Positions 48,389 to 56,874 of a DNA stretch of 64,000 bases are shown piece after piece. The DNA is taken from contig JBQTHE010000069.1 of assembly GCA_052390115.1 (NCBI GenBank), positions 1 to 64,000 of the forward strand, read 5' to 3'. Each line of letters starts with the position of its first letter. Position 1 is the stretch's first letter. The position numbers and the translations under genes were made by a program. Source of the DNA: GCA-003244245 sp052390115 (GTDB taxonomy: Bacteria > Actinomycetota > Actinomycetes > Mycobacteriales > Pseudonocardiaceae). The notes under the pieces were generated by a model that was given only the letters and a program-made list of their open reading frames with translations, was not told the DNA's origin and made no database searches.

Positions 48389-48625
48389 ATGGCGTTGGAC
48401 CTGGACCCTCAGCTGATGGAGATCTTGGCCTGCCCGTGCCCAGAGCATGCCGAGCTGCGCAGCGGCACTGTTGCCGACCCCGACGCTGATGCGTTGACCT
48501 GCACCGCGTGCGGGCGCAGCTTCCCGGTGACCGAAGGCATCCCAGTGCTGCTGCTCGATGAGGCGTTGCCCGGGACGGGGCCGGCGGCCGGTGGCCTGGA
48601 CGGCGGCGACCGCGGGCTGGGGTGA
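48389..48625 (+). CDS. Trm112-family zinc protein
   Basis: A 78-residue protein of the Trm112/UPF0434 type with the zinc ligands in LACPCPEHAEL and LTCTACGRSFPVTEGIPVLLLDEA. Eukaryotic Trm112 activates methyltransferases; bacterial function is unknown. The ATG has GGAGGAGG upstream. Its stop overlaps the start of the SIS-domain gene (GTGA), so it is coupled within the mannose-activation operon. Confidence 0.9.
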   Translation: MALDLDPQLMEILACPCPEHAELRSGTVADPDADALTCTACGRSFPVTEGIPVLLLDEALPGTGPAAGGLDGGDRGLG

Positions 48626-49767
48626 GGGTGATGCAACGTGACGGGATGTTTGACGACGACCTGCTCGATGATCCCAGGCGCCTGGAGGCCACCGACACCG
48701 GTGGGCTACTCCGTGCCGCGGCTACCGCGGGCGCCCAGGTGCGCTCGACTGCGTCCGCAGCCGAGGAGGCCGGTCTTGGCCGGCTGACCGGGGAACGTCC
48801 GCGCGCGCTGGTCCTGCTGACCCGGCCGGGCGCGGCGCCGGCCGCGGCACCGCTGCTGCTGGCGTTGGCCGGGCCGTCCTGCCCGGTGCCGGTGGTGATG
48901 ACACGGTCGGTCCCGATGTGGGTGGGTGCGCTGGACATCGTGCTGGCCAACACGGCCGATCCCGGCGACCACGAGCTGGCCGACGGCATCGACCGCGCGG
49001 TCCGCCGGGGGGCTCAGGTGGTGCTCACCGCGCCTGCCGACGGTCCGGTGGCAGCCGCGGCCGCAGGTCGATCGGTGTTGTTGGTGCCCCAAATCGAGGT
49101 ACCGCCGGGGCTGGCGTTGCCGCGCACGCTCACTGCCGGGCTGTTACTGCTGGATACCCTGGGGCTGCTGGCTACCGACTCCGAGGCGCTGGCCGGCGAG
49201 CTGGACCGCGAGGCCGAGCGTGACCACGTCGCCCACGAATCGTTCGTCAACCCCGCTAAGTCACTGGCGCTGCGGCTGACTGAGCGAACACCATTGCTGT
49301 GGGGCACCGATCCGGTGGCCACCGCGGTAGCCGGGCACTGCGCAGGGGCGCTCGCCGCGCACGCGGGGGTGGTGGCGCATGCAGCGGGATTCCATGAAGC
49401 GGCAGCGCTACCGGCGCTGCGCCAGGAGGCGGCCCGCGCCAGCGGGGAGGTCGACGTGTTCCACGATCCGATCTCCGACCAGCCCCAGCACACCGGTATG
49501 CCAGCGGTCCGGCCAGTGCTGCTCGGTGCGCTCCCCGATGCCCGCTCCGAGCCCGAACGTGCCGCCGCGCTGGACGCCTTGCCCAGGGCCGACGTGGTGA
49601 CCGCCGACGAGGAGCTGATGGTGCGCCGGGGCGATCCCGGAGCCGCCGCGTGCGCCGCTGCGGTGCTGGCCCTACGGTTCGACTTCGCCGCGCTGTACCT
49701 CGGGCTGGGCCGCGGCGTGCTGGGCGGGCCCGGCTGGGCCGGCCCAGCCCGGCCGACCACTCGTTGA
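48622..49767 (+). CDS. SIS-domain phosphosugar isomerase-like protein (TobH-type)
   Basis: A 381-residue protein with two SIS (sugar isomerase) alpha/beta modules, like the C-terminal region of bifunctional phosphoglucose/phosphomannose isomerases. Recognisable parts are ALVLLTRPG (first module) and LRLTERTPLLWGTDPVATAV in the second; GDPGAAACAAAVLALRFDFA closes the fold. In actinomycetes it lies between PMM/Trm112 and manA as here (Rv3256c). The catalytic role in phosphomannose chemistry is inferred, since full PMI activity would be supplied by ManA. Confidence 0.85.
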   Translation: MRVMQRDGMFDDDLLDDPRRLEATDTGGLLRAAATAGAQVRSTASAAEEAGLGRLTGERPRALVLLTRPGAAPAAAPLLLALAGPSCPVPVVMTRSVPMWVGALDIVLANTADPGDHELADGIDRAVRRGAQVVLTAPADGPVAAAAAGRSVLLVPQIEVPPGLALPRTLTAGLLLLDTLGLLATDSEALAGELDREAERDHVAHESFVNPAKSLALRLTERTPLLWGTDPVATAVAGHCAGALAAHAGVVAHAAGFHEAAALPALRQEAARASGEVDVFHDPISDQPQHTGMPAVRPVLLGALPDARSEPERAAALDALPRADVVTADEELMVRRGDPGAAACAAAVLALRFDFAALYLGLGRGVLGGPGWAGPARPTTR

Positions 49768-49803
49768 GCGATCATCCGATGACAAGGCGGCGAGGGAGGG
49801 TTT

Positions 49804-51084
49804 GTGGAGCTGTTGCGCAACGTGGTTCGGCCGTACGCCTGGGGTTCGCGGACTGCGATCGCGGAGCTGCTCGGCGGCCCGGTACCTGCCCCGCACCCGC
49901 AGGCCGAGCTGTGGCTCGGTGCGCACCCGGCGGATCCGTCGATGCTGTTGCACGCAGACGGCGCCCAGACTTCCCTGCTGGAGGCCCTGCACACCGATCC
50001 GGATCGTCACCTCGGGACCCGGTGCGCGCAGCGCTGGGGCAGCCGGCTGCCGTTCCTGCTCAAGGTGCTCGCCGCCGAGGAGCCACTGAGCCTGCAGGCC
50101 CACCCGTCCGCGGAGCAGGCCGCCGAGGGGTTCGCCCGCGAGGACGCCCGGGGAATCCCCCGGGCCGCACCGGAACGCAATTACTCCGACCCCAACCACA
50201 AACCTGAGCTGATCTGCGCGCTCACCGAGCTCCATGCGCTTGCCGGTTTCCGAGGCCCGCAGGGCACCGTCGAGTTGCTCACCGCGCTGGACACGCCGCT
50301 GCTCGTGCCCTACCGCGAGATGCTTGCGGCTGAGCCCAATGCCGATGGGCTGCGCACCTTGTTCACCACCTGGATCACGATGCCCGAGCCTGCGGTGAAG
50401 GCGCTGCTGCCGGCCACCCTGGATGCCTGCGTCGCGCTGCTGCGCCGCGACGGCGTCTACAGCGCCTTTCCAAGGTCCCGCAACAGTGTGACCTCTCCGG
50501 GCGGCGATTTCCGGAACGAGTGCCGGGTGGTTCTCGAGCTGGCCGAGATGTATCCAGGCGATGTCGGGGTGCTCGCCGCCTTGCTGCTCAACCACGTCGT
50601 GCTGGCGTCGGGAGAAGCGTTGTACCTACCGGCTGGCAACCTGCACACCTACCTGCGGGGCACCGCTGTGGAGATCAGCGCCAATTCGGACAACGTGCTG
50701 CGCGGCGGTTTGACGGCCAAGCACATCGACGTCCCGGAGCTGCTGAAGGTGTTGGACTTCTCCTACGGTGAGCTGCCCGTGCAACGTGGTGAACCGATCG
50801 GGCCGCAGGAGACCGCGTACCGCACCCCGGCCGAGGAGTTCCAGCTGACTCGGTTGGAGTGGGCCGAGGGTGAGTCGACTCCGGTGTACCTGCACAGCTT
50901 GTGGCCGCAGATCCTGCTGTGTACCCAGGGGTCGGCGCAGCTGCGCTCTCCAGACGGCGCCAGCGTCATGGTGCGCCGCGGGGGATCGGTCTGGCTGGCC
51001 GCCGCCGACCCTGACGTCACAGTGTGCCCCGGGACCGGACCCGTCCAGCTGTTCCGCGCCCTCCCCGGACTCGCCGGACAGTAG
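49804..51084 (+). CDS. manA: Mannose-6-phosphate isomerase, class I
   Basis: A 426-residue zinc cupin enzyme interconverting fructose-6-P and mannose-6-P, the entry to GDP-mannose. Motifs: NVVRPYAWGSRTAIAELLG, LPFLLKVLAAEEPLSLQAHPS (zinc ligands Gln and His), NYSDPNHKPELICALTEL (Glu and His), GEALYLPAGNLHTYLRGTAVEI (zinc His) and SDNVLRGGLTAKHID. The ATG at 49804 follows GAGGGAGG. It ends the PMM-Trm112-SIS-manA run. Confidence 0.95.
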   Translation: MELLRNVVRPYAWGSRTAIAELLGGPVPAPHPQAELWLGAHPADPSMLLHADGAQTSLLEALHTDPDRHLGTRCAQRWGSRLPFLLKVLAAEEPLSLQAHPSAEQAAEGFAREDARGIPRAAPERNYSDPNHKPELICALTELHALAGFRGPQGTVELLTALDTPLLVPYREMLAAEPNADGLRTLFTTWITMPEPAVKALLPATLDACVALLRRDGVYSAFPRSRNSVTSPGGDFRNECRVVLELAEMYPGDVGVLAALLLNHVVLASGEALYLPAGNLHTYLRGTAVEISANSDNVLRGGLTAKHIDVPELLKVLDFSYGELPVQRGEPIGPQETAYRTPAEEFQLTRLEWAEGESTPVYLHSLWPQILLCTQGSAQLRSPDGASVMVRRGGSVWLAAADPDVTVCPGTGPVQLFRALPGLAGQ

Positions 51085-51235
51085 GTGCTCGCCTCAGATC
51101 GCCGTTCGGAGCCGAATCGCGGTTCCGGAGGCCTCGTCAGTCGGCGGCAGCCGCGTCCTGTCTCGTGCCGGGAGGACACCTCGGTCACTTGTAGGCTCCC
51201 GGCAAGGGCGAGACGGGTAGTGCGAGGAGGCGGCG

Positions 51236-52171
51236 GTGTCTGCGGGCGGCGGGACGAAGGCGATCATCGCGGCGTTGCTGGCTAACGCCGGTATCGCGGT
51301 CGCGAAGTTCATCGGCTACGGGATCACTGGCTCCTCGTCGATGCTCGCCGAGGCGGTGCACTCGGTGGCCGACACCTCCAACCAGGGCTTGTTGCTGCTC
51401 GGTGGGAAGCGCGCCCAGCGGAAAGCCACCCAGGAGCACCCGTTCGGCTACGGCCGGGACCGCTACTTCTACTCCTTCGTCGTGGCGCTGCTGCTGTTCA
51501 GCCTCGGGTCGGTGTTCGCGCTCTACGAGGGCTTCCACAAGCTGGAAAGCGAGGAGTCCCTGGTCTCACCGTTGGTCGCGATCGTGATCCTGGTGGTGGC
51601 GATCGTGCTGGAGATTCTGAGCTTCCGCACCGCGATCAGGGAGTCCAGGCCACTCAAAGGTGACGGCACCTGGTGGCAGTTCATCCGGCAGTCCAAGACC
51701 CCGGAGCTTCCGGTGGTCCTGCTGGAAGACGCCGGCGCGCTGTTCGGGTTGATCCTCGCGCTCGGTGGCGTCGGGCTGTCGATGCTCACCGGAAACATCG
51801 TCTGGGACGCGATCGGCACGCTGTGCATCGGTGTTCTGCTGGGCGTCATCGCGATCATCCTCATCATCGAGACCAAGAGCCTGCTCATCGGGGAAGGATC
51901 CGGCCCGGTCGAGGTGCGGACCATTCGCCAGGCGCTGGTCGGGGGCGGGGTGGACCGGGTGATCCACCTCAGGACCCAGTACATCGGCCCGGACGAGCTG
52001 CTGATCGCCGCTAAGATCGCGGTGCCGGCCACGATGTCCACCGCCGAGCTTGCCCGGGTTATCGATGAGGCCGAGGGACGGGTCCGTGGCGCAGTTCACG
52101 CCGCCCGGATCATCTACCTGGAGCCCGACCTGGATCGCGCCCCGCGACCAGTTGAGTTGCCCAGCAGTTGA
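51236..52171 (+). CDS. Cation diffusion facilitator transporter
   Basis: A 311-residue metal exporter of the CDF family (Zn/Fe/Mn-type), in the cytoplasmic membrane. The N-terminal membrane domain has IGYGITGSSSMLAEAVHSVAD, with the HSVAD site-A residues, and HPFGYGRDRYFYSFVVALLL. A second site is near PVVLLEDAGALFGLILALGG. The cytoplasmic C-terminal beta-alpha domain (about 205-300) follows ETKSLLIGEGSGP and ends LEPDLDRAP. The GTG at 51236 has GAGGAGG upstream. Metal specificity is not readable. Confidence 0.92.
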   Translation: MSAGGGTKAIIAALLANAGIAVAKFIGYGITGSSSMLAEAVHSVADTSNQGLLLLGGKRAQRKATQEHPFGYGRDRYFYSFVVALLLFSLGSVFALYEGFHKLESEESLVSPLVAIVILVVAIVLEILSFRTAIRESRPLKGDGTWWQFIRQSKTPELPVVLLEDAGALFGLILALGGVGLSMLTGNIVWDAIGTLCIGVLLGVIAIILIIETKSLLIGEGSGPVEVRTIRQALVGGGVDRVIHLRTQYIGPDELLIAAKIAVPATMSTAELARVIDEAEGRVRGAVHAARIIYLEPDLDRAPRPVELPSS

Positions 52172-52216
52172 GTTTCACCGGGGAACTGCGCCGAGCGAGA
52201 GGTCAGGAGGGTTGTG

Positions 52217-53698
52217 ATGGTGACCAGCGGGCTGTGGCGGACCAAGTCGATCGAACAATCCATCGCGGACACCGACGAGCCGGGAACCAAGCTGCGCCGC
52301 AACCTCGGTGCGCTGGACCTGACGGTGTTCGGCGTCGCGGTCACCATCGGCGCCGGGATCTTCGTGCTCGCTGCCCAGCAGGCCGGCGACGCCGCAGGCC
52401 CCGCGGTGTCGCTGTCCTTCGTCATGGCCGCGATCGCCTGCGGGTTCGCCGTGCTGTGCTACGCCGAGCTCGCCTCCACCATCCCGGTTGCCGGCAGCGC
52501 CTACACCTACTCCTATGCCGCCTTCGGCGAGTTCATCGCCTGGATCATCGGCTGGGACCTGGTGCTGGAGTTCAGCGTGGGCGGTGCGGTGCTGGCCAAG
52601 GCCTGGTCGCTCTACCTGGGCGACGCCACCGGTGGAGCGCTGTCCACCACCGTCGAGGTCGGAGCCATCACGATTGACTGGGCGGCCCTACTGATCGTCG
52701 GCGTGCTCACGGTGGTCCTCGCTCTGGGGATCAAGTTCTCCTCCCGGGTCAGCCAAGTGATCACCGCTATCAAGATCGCCGTCGTGCTGCTGGTGATCGC
52801 CGTCGGGATCCGCTTTATCAACGCGAGCAACTACACCCCCTACATACCGCCGGCTCAACCCGGCCGGAGTGACGGTGGGGCAGAGCAATCGCTGTTGTCG
52901 TTGCTGTCCGGCGCGGAGGGCAGCACGTACGGGGTGTTCGGGGTGCTGGCGGCAGCCTCGGTGGTGTTCTTCGCCTTCATCGGGTTCGACATCGTGGCCA
53001 CCACCGCCGAGGAAGCTCGCAATCCGCAGCGCGACATGCCCCGGGCCATCATCGGGTCGCTGGCGATCGTCACGGTGCTCTACGTGGCGGTCGCCCTGGT
53101 CATCACGGGTATGCAGCCCTACACCGCGCTGACCACCCCCGCGAGTGGGGACACCGCAACCTTGGCCACCGCCTTCACCAACGTCGGGCTGCCCTGGATC
53201 GCCGGGATCATCGCACTCGGCGCGCTGGCCGGGCTCACGACAGTGGCGATGATCCTCATGCTGGGCCAGATCAGGGTGCTGTTCGCCATGTCCCGGGACG
53301 GTCTGCTACCCCGGGCGCTGGCCCGGACCGGTGCGCGTGGCACTCCGGTCCGGGCCACTGTGCTAGTCGGGGCGGTCGTCGGAGTCGTCGCGGCACTTTT
53401 CCCGATCGTCCGCCTCGAGCAGATGGTCAACATCGGCGCTCTGTTCGCCTTCGTGCTGGTGTCCGCGGGCGTGCTGGTGCTCCGCCGGACCCGGCCGGAC
53501 CTGCGTCGCGGGTTCCGGACCCCGCTGGTGCCGTTGGTGCCGCTGCTGGCGATCCTGTGCTGTCTGTGGCTGATGCTGAACCTGTCCACAGGAACCTGGA
53601 TACGTTTCCTGGTGTGGTTGGCCATCGGCTTGGTTGTCTACTTCGCCTATGGGGCCCGCAAGTCGCGGCTCCGGCAGGGGGCACGAGTGCGTGTTTGA
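52217..53698 (+). CDS. APC-superfamily amino acid permease
   Basis: A 493-residue basic-amino-acid-type transporter with about 12 membrane helices. The N-terminus KLRRNLGALDLTVFGVAVTI and GAGIFVLAAQQAG gives the APC helix-1 Gly-rich unwinding. VAGSAYTYSYAAFGEFIAWIIGWDL and FFAFIGFDIVATTAEEARNP (helix 6 region) are typical of the CAT/YhdG group. The start is the ATG at 52217 with AGGAGG six bases upstream. The stop overlaps the biotin carboxylase GTG by eight bases, so the two genes are translationally coupled. Confidence 0.9.
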   Translation: MVTSGLWRTKSIEQSIADTDEPGTKLRRNLGALDLTVFGVAVTIGAGIFVLAAQQAGDAAGPAVSLSFVMAAIACGFAVLCYAELASTIPVAGSAYTYSYAAFGEFIAWIIGWDLVLEFSVGGAVLAKAWSLYLGDATGGALSTTVEVGAITIDWAALLIVGVLTVVLALGIKFSSRVSQVITAIKIAVVLLVIAVGIRFINASNYTPYIPPAQPGRSDGGAEQSLLSLLSGAEGSTYGVFGVLAAASVVFFAFIGFDIVATTAEEARNPQRDMPRAIIGSLAIVTVLYVAVALVITGMQPYTALTTPASGDTATLATAFTNVGLPWIAGIIALGALAGLTTVAMILMLGQIRVLFAMSRDGLLPRALARTGARGTPVRATVLVGAVVGVVAALFPIVRLEQMVNIGALFAFVLVSAGVLVLRRTRPDLRRGFRTPLVPLVPLLAILCCLWLMLNLSTGTWIRFLVWLAIGLVVYFAYGARKSRLRQGARVRV

Positions 53699-55028
53699 GT
53701 CGTTGCTGGTCGCTAATCGGGGTGAGATCGCCCGGCGGGTGATCCGCACCGCCCGGGCGCTGGGGATCCGCACCGTCGCGGTGCACTCGTCGGTGGACAC
53801 CGAGCTGCCGTTCGTCACCGAGGCCGACGAGGCGTTCGAGCTGAGCGGGCCGCCCCGGCAGGCTTACCGGGACTCCCACCAGCTACTGGACGCCGCGCGC
53901 CGCACCGGCGCGGCCGCGGTACATCCCGGCTACGGGTTCCTGTCCGAGGACGCCGGATTCGCCCGGGCGGTTTGCGATGCCGGCCTGACCTGGGTTGGTC
54001 CCAGCGCCGAGGCGATCTCCGTGATGGGAGACAAGGTGAGTGCATTGGCCACCGTGGCGGCGGCCGGGGTGGCGGTGGCGCCCGGTTCGGATGGCGCGGT
54101 GACCGAGGCGGACGCCGCGGTGGCGCAGGCCCAGCGGGTCGGCTTCCCGGTGATGCTCAAGGCCGCGGCCGGCGGTGGCGGGATGGGAATGGCGGTGGCC
54201 GCCGACGCTGGTGCGGTGCTGACCGAGCACGCCAGGGTCAGCGCGTTCGCCCAACGACTCTTCGGTGACCCGCGGCTGTTCGTCGAGCGATACTTCCCGC
54301 GGGTGCGTCACGTCGAGGTGCAGGTCCTCGGTTTGGCCGACGGCCGGGTGGTGGCTGTGGGGGAGCGCGACTGCTCGGTGCAGCGTCGACACCAGAAGGT
54401 TGCCGAGGAGAGCCCGTCGCCCGGCGTCGAGCCGGACCTGCGCCGCCGGATGGAGCACGCTGCGGTGCTCGCTGCCTCGACTGTCGACTACCGCAACGCG
54501 GGCACGGTGGAATTCCTGCTCGACCAGGACACCGGCGAGTTCTTCTTCCTGGAGATGAACACCCGGTTGCAGGTGGAACACCCGGTCACCGAGTTGCGCT
54601 ACGGCGTGGATCTGGTGGCCGCCCAGCTGCGCATCGCCGCGGGTGCGGCACCCGGCTTCGACGTCGACGCTCTTACCCCCGGTGGGCACGTGATCGAATT
54701 GCGGATCAACGCCGAGGATCCCCAGCGGTTCCTCCCCGGCCCCGGCCCGGTCACCGACTGGGTGGAGCCGACCGGGGATGGCGTGCGGGTGGACGCCGGC
54801 TATGCGATCGGCACCACGGTGACGCCGCTGTATGACTCGTTGCTGGCCAAGCTGGTGGTGCACGGTTGCGACCGGGAGCAGGCGCTGGCGCGCGCTCGGG
54901 CGGCGGTGGCCGGGTTCACCGTGGCCGGGCCGAAATGCAACTTGCCCTTCCACGCCGAATTGCTGGAGCACCCCGAATTCGTCTCCGGCCGTTACGACAC
55001 CGCCCTGGTCACCCGAATGCGCCCCTAA
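53691..55028 (+). CDS. Stand-alone biotin carboxylase subunit
   Basis: A 445-residue ATP-grasp biotin carboxylase, the first half-reaction enzyme of acyl-CoA or pyruvate carboxylases. Motifs: SLLVANRGEIARRVIRTARA, AVHPGYGFLSEDAGFA, MLKAAAGGGGMGMAVA, GERDCSVQRRHQKVAEESP and FFLEMNTRLQVEHPVTEL. The fold ends about residue 440; there is no biotin-carboxyl-carrier domain (no E-A-M-K-M), unlike AccA3-type alpha subunits of about 600 residues. It must borrow a separate BCCP. The start is the GTG at 53691 inside the permease gene end. The stop codon lies in an 18-bp duplication. Confidence 0.9.
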   Translation: MFESLLVANRGEIARRVIRTARALGIRTVAVHSSVDTELPFVTEADEAFELSGPPRQAYRDSHQLLDAARRTGAAAVHPGYGFLSEDAGFARAVCDAGLTWVGPSAEAISVMGDKVSALATVAAAGVAVAPGSDGAVTEADAAVAQAQRVGFPVMLKAAAGGGGMGMAVAADAGAVLTEHARVSAFAQRLFGDPRLFVERYFPRVRHVEVQVLGLADGRVVAVGERDCSVQRRHQKVAEESPSPGVEPDLRRRMEHAAVLAASTVDYRNAGTVEFLLDQDTGEFFFLEMNTRLQVEHPVTELRYGVDLVAAQLRIAAGAAPGFDVDALTPGGHVIELRINAEDPQRFLPGPGPVTDWVEPTGDGVRVDAGYAIGTTVTPLYDSLLAKLVVHGCDREQALARARAAVAGFTVAGPKCNLPFHAELLEHPEFVSGRYDTALVTRMRP

Positions 55029-55059
55029 CCCTCCCGGCGTGCCTAACCCTCCCGGCGTG
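55024..55059. repeat. 18-bp tandem duplication containing the stop codon
   Basis: CCTAACCCTCCCGGCGTG occurs twice in a row (55024-55041, 55042-55059); the first TAA is the biotin carboxylase stop, and the second copy runs into repeat array D. Confidence 0.85.
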
Positions 55060-55094
55060 TCAGGCGCTCCCGCACGGTGTGTCGCGCTCTCATG
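55051..55094. repeat. 22-bp repeat array D (two units)
   Basis: Units CGGCGTGTCAGGCGCTCCCG(CA) at 55051 and CGGTGTGTCGCGCTCTCATG(CC) at 55073, in the same orientation as array A; they follow the biotin carboxylase gene. Confidence 0.75.
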
Positions 55095-55204
55095 CCCGAG
55101 TACCCGGCGCTGCCACTGAATCGAAGGCTAGCCCGACCGCCGCGATTCGTAACGTTTTGTGAACGGAAGCAGGCTGTATCGCCTGAAAGTGTTGACCCGG
55201 TCAG

Positions 55205-55223
55205 TTAGGCAAGCCTACGTTTT
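55205..55223. promoter_or_regulatory. Putative IdeR/DtxR iron box
   Basis: TTAGGCAAGCCTACGTTTT matches the left part of the IdeR/DtxR operator consensus (TTAGGTTAGSCTAACCTAA) at most positions and contains the palindrome TAGGC-AA-GCCTA. It lies 35 bases ahead of the Tp34-like gene start, where it would block transcription when iron is plentiful. Confidence 0.55.
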
Positions 55224-55258
55224 GTTAAACGAGCAGATCGAGATGATGGAGCCCCAGG

Positions 55259-55867
55259 ATGCGCCGAGCTTTGCAGTCTTTCGCGCTTGCCCTTCCCCTA
55301 GCGCTGGCTGCCACGGCATGCGCGGGAGACGGCAGCACCCAAACCACCGAACAGGGCGATTCGGCGCCTGCTGTGAGCGAGACCCAGGCGGTCCCCGCAG
55401 GTGTCGCCCAGCAGTACGCCACTATGGAGGAGGAGATCCGCGAGGCCGGCGGCGAGCAGACGGTCGGGCCGTGGCGGGTCGGATACATCGTCGAGGTGGC
55501 CGAGCCGTGGTACGAGATCCAGGATGGGCGGCAGGTGTTCCGCCAGCCCGCGCCTGGCGAGACACATCACATCGAAGTGCTCCCGATCGAGGCAGCGACC
55601 GGGCGGGTAGTGCCCAACGTGCCGATCCGCCTCGAGGTGGTCGACGCCTCCGGCGCGGTGGTCGACGCTCAGCCACTGAACTTCTACTACAGCAAGTTCT
55701 TCCACTACGCCAACAACTTCCGGGTTCCTCAGCCAGGCACGTATACCCTGCGTGCCACACTCGAGCCGCCCCAATTCTTCCGGCATGGTGAGGCTGACCA
55801 GCCCGTACCGCTGGCTGAAGGCGCCACTGTGACCTTCACCGGGGTCGAGCTGCCCGTGGAAGGTTGA
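55259..55867 (+). CDS. Tp34/P19-type iron-binding lipoprotein
   Basis: A 202-residue exported lipoprotein. The N-terminus MRRALQSFALALPLALAATAC is a signal peptide with a lipobox (Cys21). The mature part resembles the Tp34/P19 periplasmic iron-transport fold (PF10634-like): VGYIVEVAEPWYEIQDG, the metal-ligand region HHIEVLPIEAATGRVVPNVP and NFYYSKFFHYANNFRVPQPG, then LEPPQFFRHGEADQ. Several His, Glu and Met/Tyr residues could bind Fe or Cu. No FTR1 permease is nearby, so it stands alone. The ATG at 55259 has GGAG seven bases upstream; an iron-box-like site lies upstream. Confidence 0.75.
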   Translation: MRRALQSFALALPLALAATACAGDGSTQTTEQGDSAPAVSETQAVPAGVAQQYATMEEEIREAGGEQTVGPWRVGYIVEVAEPWYEIQDGRQVFRQPAPGETHHIEVLPIEAATGRVVPNVPIRLEVVDASGAVVDAQPLNFYYSKFFHYANNFRVPQPGTYTLRATLEPPQFFRHGEADQPVPLAEGATVTFTGVELPVEG

Positions 55868-56160
55868 TGTTTCCGGCGGCGTGTGATCAGAGCGACGAAG
55901 CGGGACTGCTCGCCCTGGCGCAGGATTGAGAGTCCCCGGCGCACCTGGCGGGCAGCGCCCAGTGCCCAGTGCCAGCAGCTCTGACGATCTCGCGGAGCGA
56001 GGACGTCGAGCAGCCGGCATGCACACCACGGTGCGCATGGTCTGCGGACACACCGTGCACCGGGGCCCGACACACCGTGCAGGAGGGCCGACACACCGTG
56101 CACGAGAGCCCGACACGCGGTGCAGGAGGGCCGGACACGCCGGGGATAGGGTGTGCGGCT
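55868..56160. other. Intergenic region ahead of tmk
   Basis: It has no credible ORF. The first half is plain; the second is the 22-bp repeat array C and ends a few bases before the tmk start. Confidence 0.5.
56054..56140. repeat. 22-bp repeat array C (four units)
   Basis: Units of 21-23 bp start at 56054, 56076, 56097 and 56118; each contains (G/C)GTGCA and (C/G)CGACAC or GGACAC. Same family as array B and in the same orientation. It ends 20 bases before the tmk start codon. Confidence 0.8.
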
Positions 56161-56826
56161 GTGGGGCGGCTGGTGGTTATCGAGGGGCTGGACGGGGCTG
56201 GCAAGCGTACCCTCGCCGATGCATTGGCCACGGCGCTCACCGCGCAGCACGCGTCGGTCGGACGGATGGCGTTCCCCCGCTACGGCATCGACGTGCATGC
56301 CGACCTGGTCCGCGACGCGCTATACGGGCGGTTGGGCGACCTCGCCGGCTCGGTGCACGGGATGGCCGTGCTGTTCGCGCTGGACCGGCGCGATGCCGCC
56401 GACGGGCTGCGCGCGCTGTGCCGCCACCACGACGTGGTGCTGTTGGATCGCTACGTCGCGTCCAACGCCGCCTACGGTGCCGCGCGGCTGTATGAGGACG
56501 CCGATGGTCGGTTCGTCGAGTGGGTCCGCGCGCTGGAGGTGGACCGATTCGGCGTCCCGCTGCCCGACGTCCAGCTCCTGCTGCGGGTGCCGGTCACGGT
56601 CGCCGAGTCCCGAGCCGACAGCCGGGCCCAGGCCGACGGCGCGCGGTCGAAGGATCTCTACGAGATCGACGCGGGCCTGCAAGCTCGGTGCGCTGCCGTT
56701 TATGATGGGCTCGCCGCCGAGGGCTGGCTGGCCCCGTGGTCGGTCATAGAGGACACTGCCGGCGCTGGAACCGGTGGCACCGGGCCGACGCTGCGCGACG
56801 TGGCACTGCAGATGCTCGGGGGATGA
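56161..56826 (+). CDS. tmk: Thymidylate kinase
   Basis: A 221-residue dTMP kinase making dTDP for DNA synthesis and for dTDP-sugars. The P-loop is IEGLDGAGKRTLADAL, with Arg where most bacteria have Ser/Thr; the M. tuberculosis enzyme has the same GKRT. The dTMP-site segments FPRYGIDVHADLVRDAL and VLLDRYVASNAAYGAARLYE match the actinobacterial type. The GTG at 56161 is used; the open frame upstream is repeat DNA. It lies ahead of mtrA as in mycobacteria. Confidence 0.94.
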   Translation: MGRLVVIEGLDGAGKRTLADALATALTAQHASVGRMAFPRYGIDVHADLVRDALYGRLGDLAGSVHGMAVLFALDRRDAADGLRALCRHHDVVLLDRYVASNAAYGAARLYEDADGRFVEWVRALEVDRFGVPLPDVQLLLRVPVTVAESRADSRAQADGARSKDLYEIDAGLQARCAAVYDGLAAEGWLAPWSVIEDTAGAGTGGTGPTLRDVALQMLGG

Positions 56827-56874
56827 GCCTGGGATCGGTGCCCGACCGTGGGGAGCGTCCGGAGAAATGCCACC

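Noticed and set aside
51085..51235. Metal-responsive riboswitch ahead of the CDF transporter
   Set aside because: Only a weak 8-bp inverted repeat (TGCCGGGA / TCCCGGCA) was found; nothing resembles a known riboswitch core.
55969..56160. Long N-terminal extension of tmk
   Set aside because: The extension is encoded by the 22-bp repeat array; the kinase P-loop region begins at the GTG at 56161 at the expected length.
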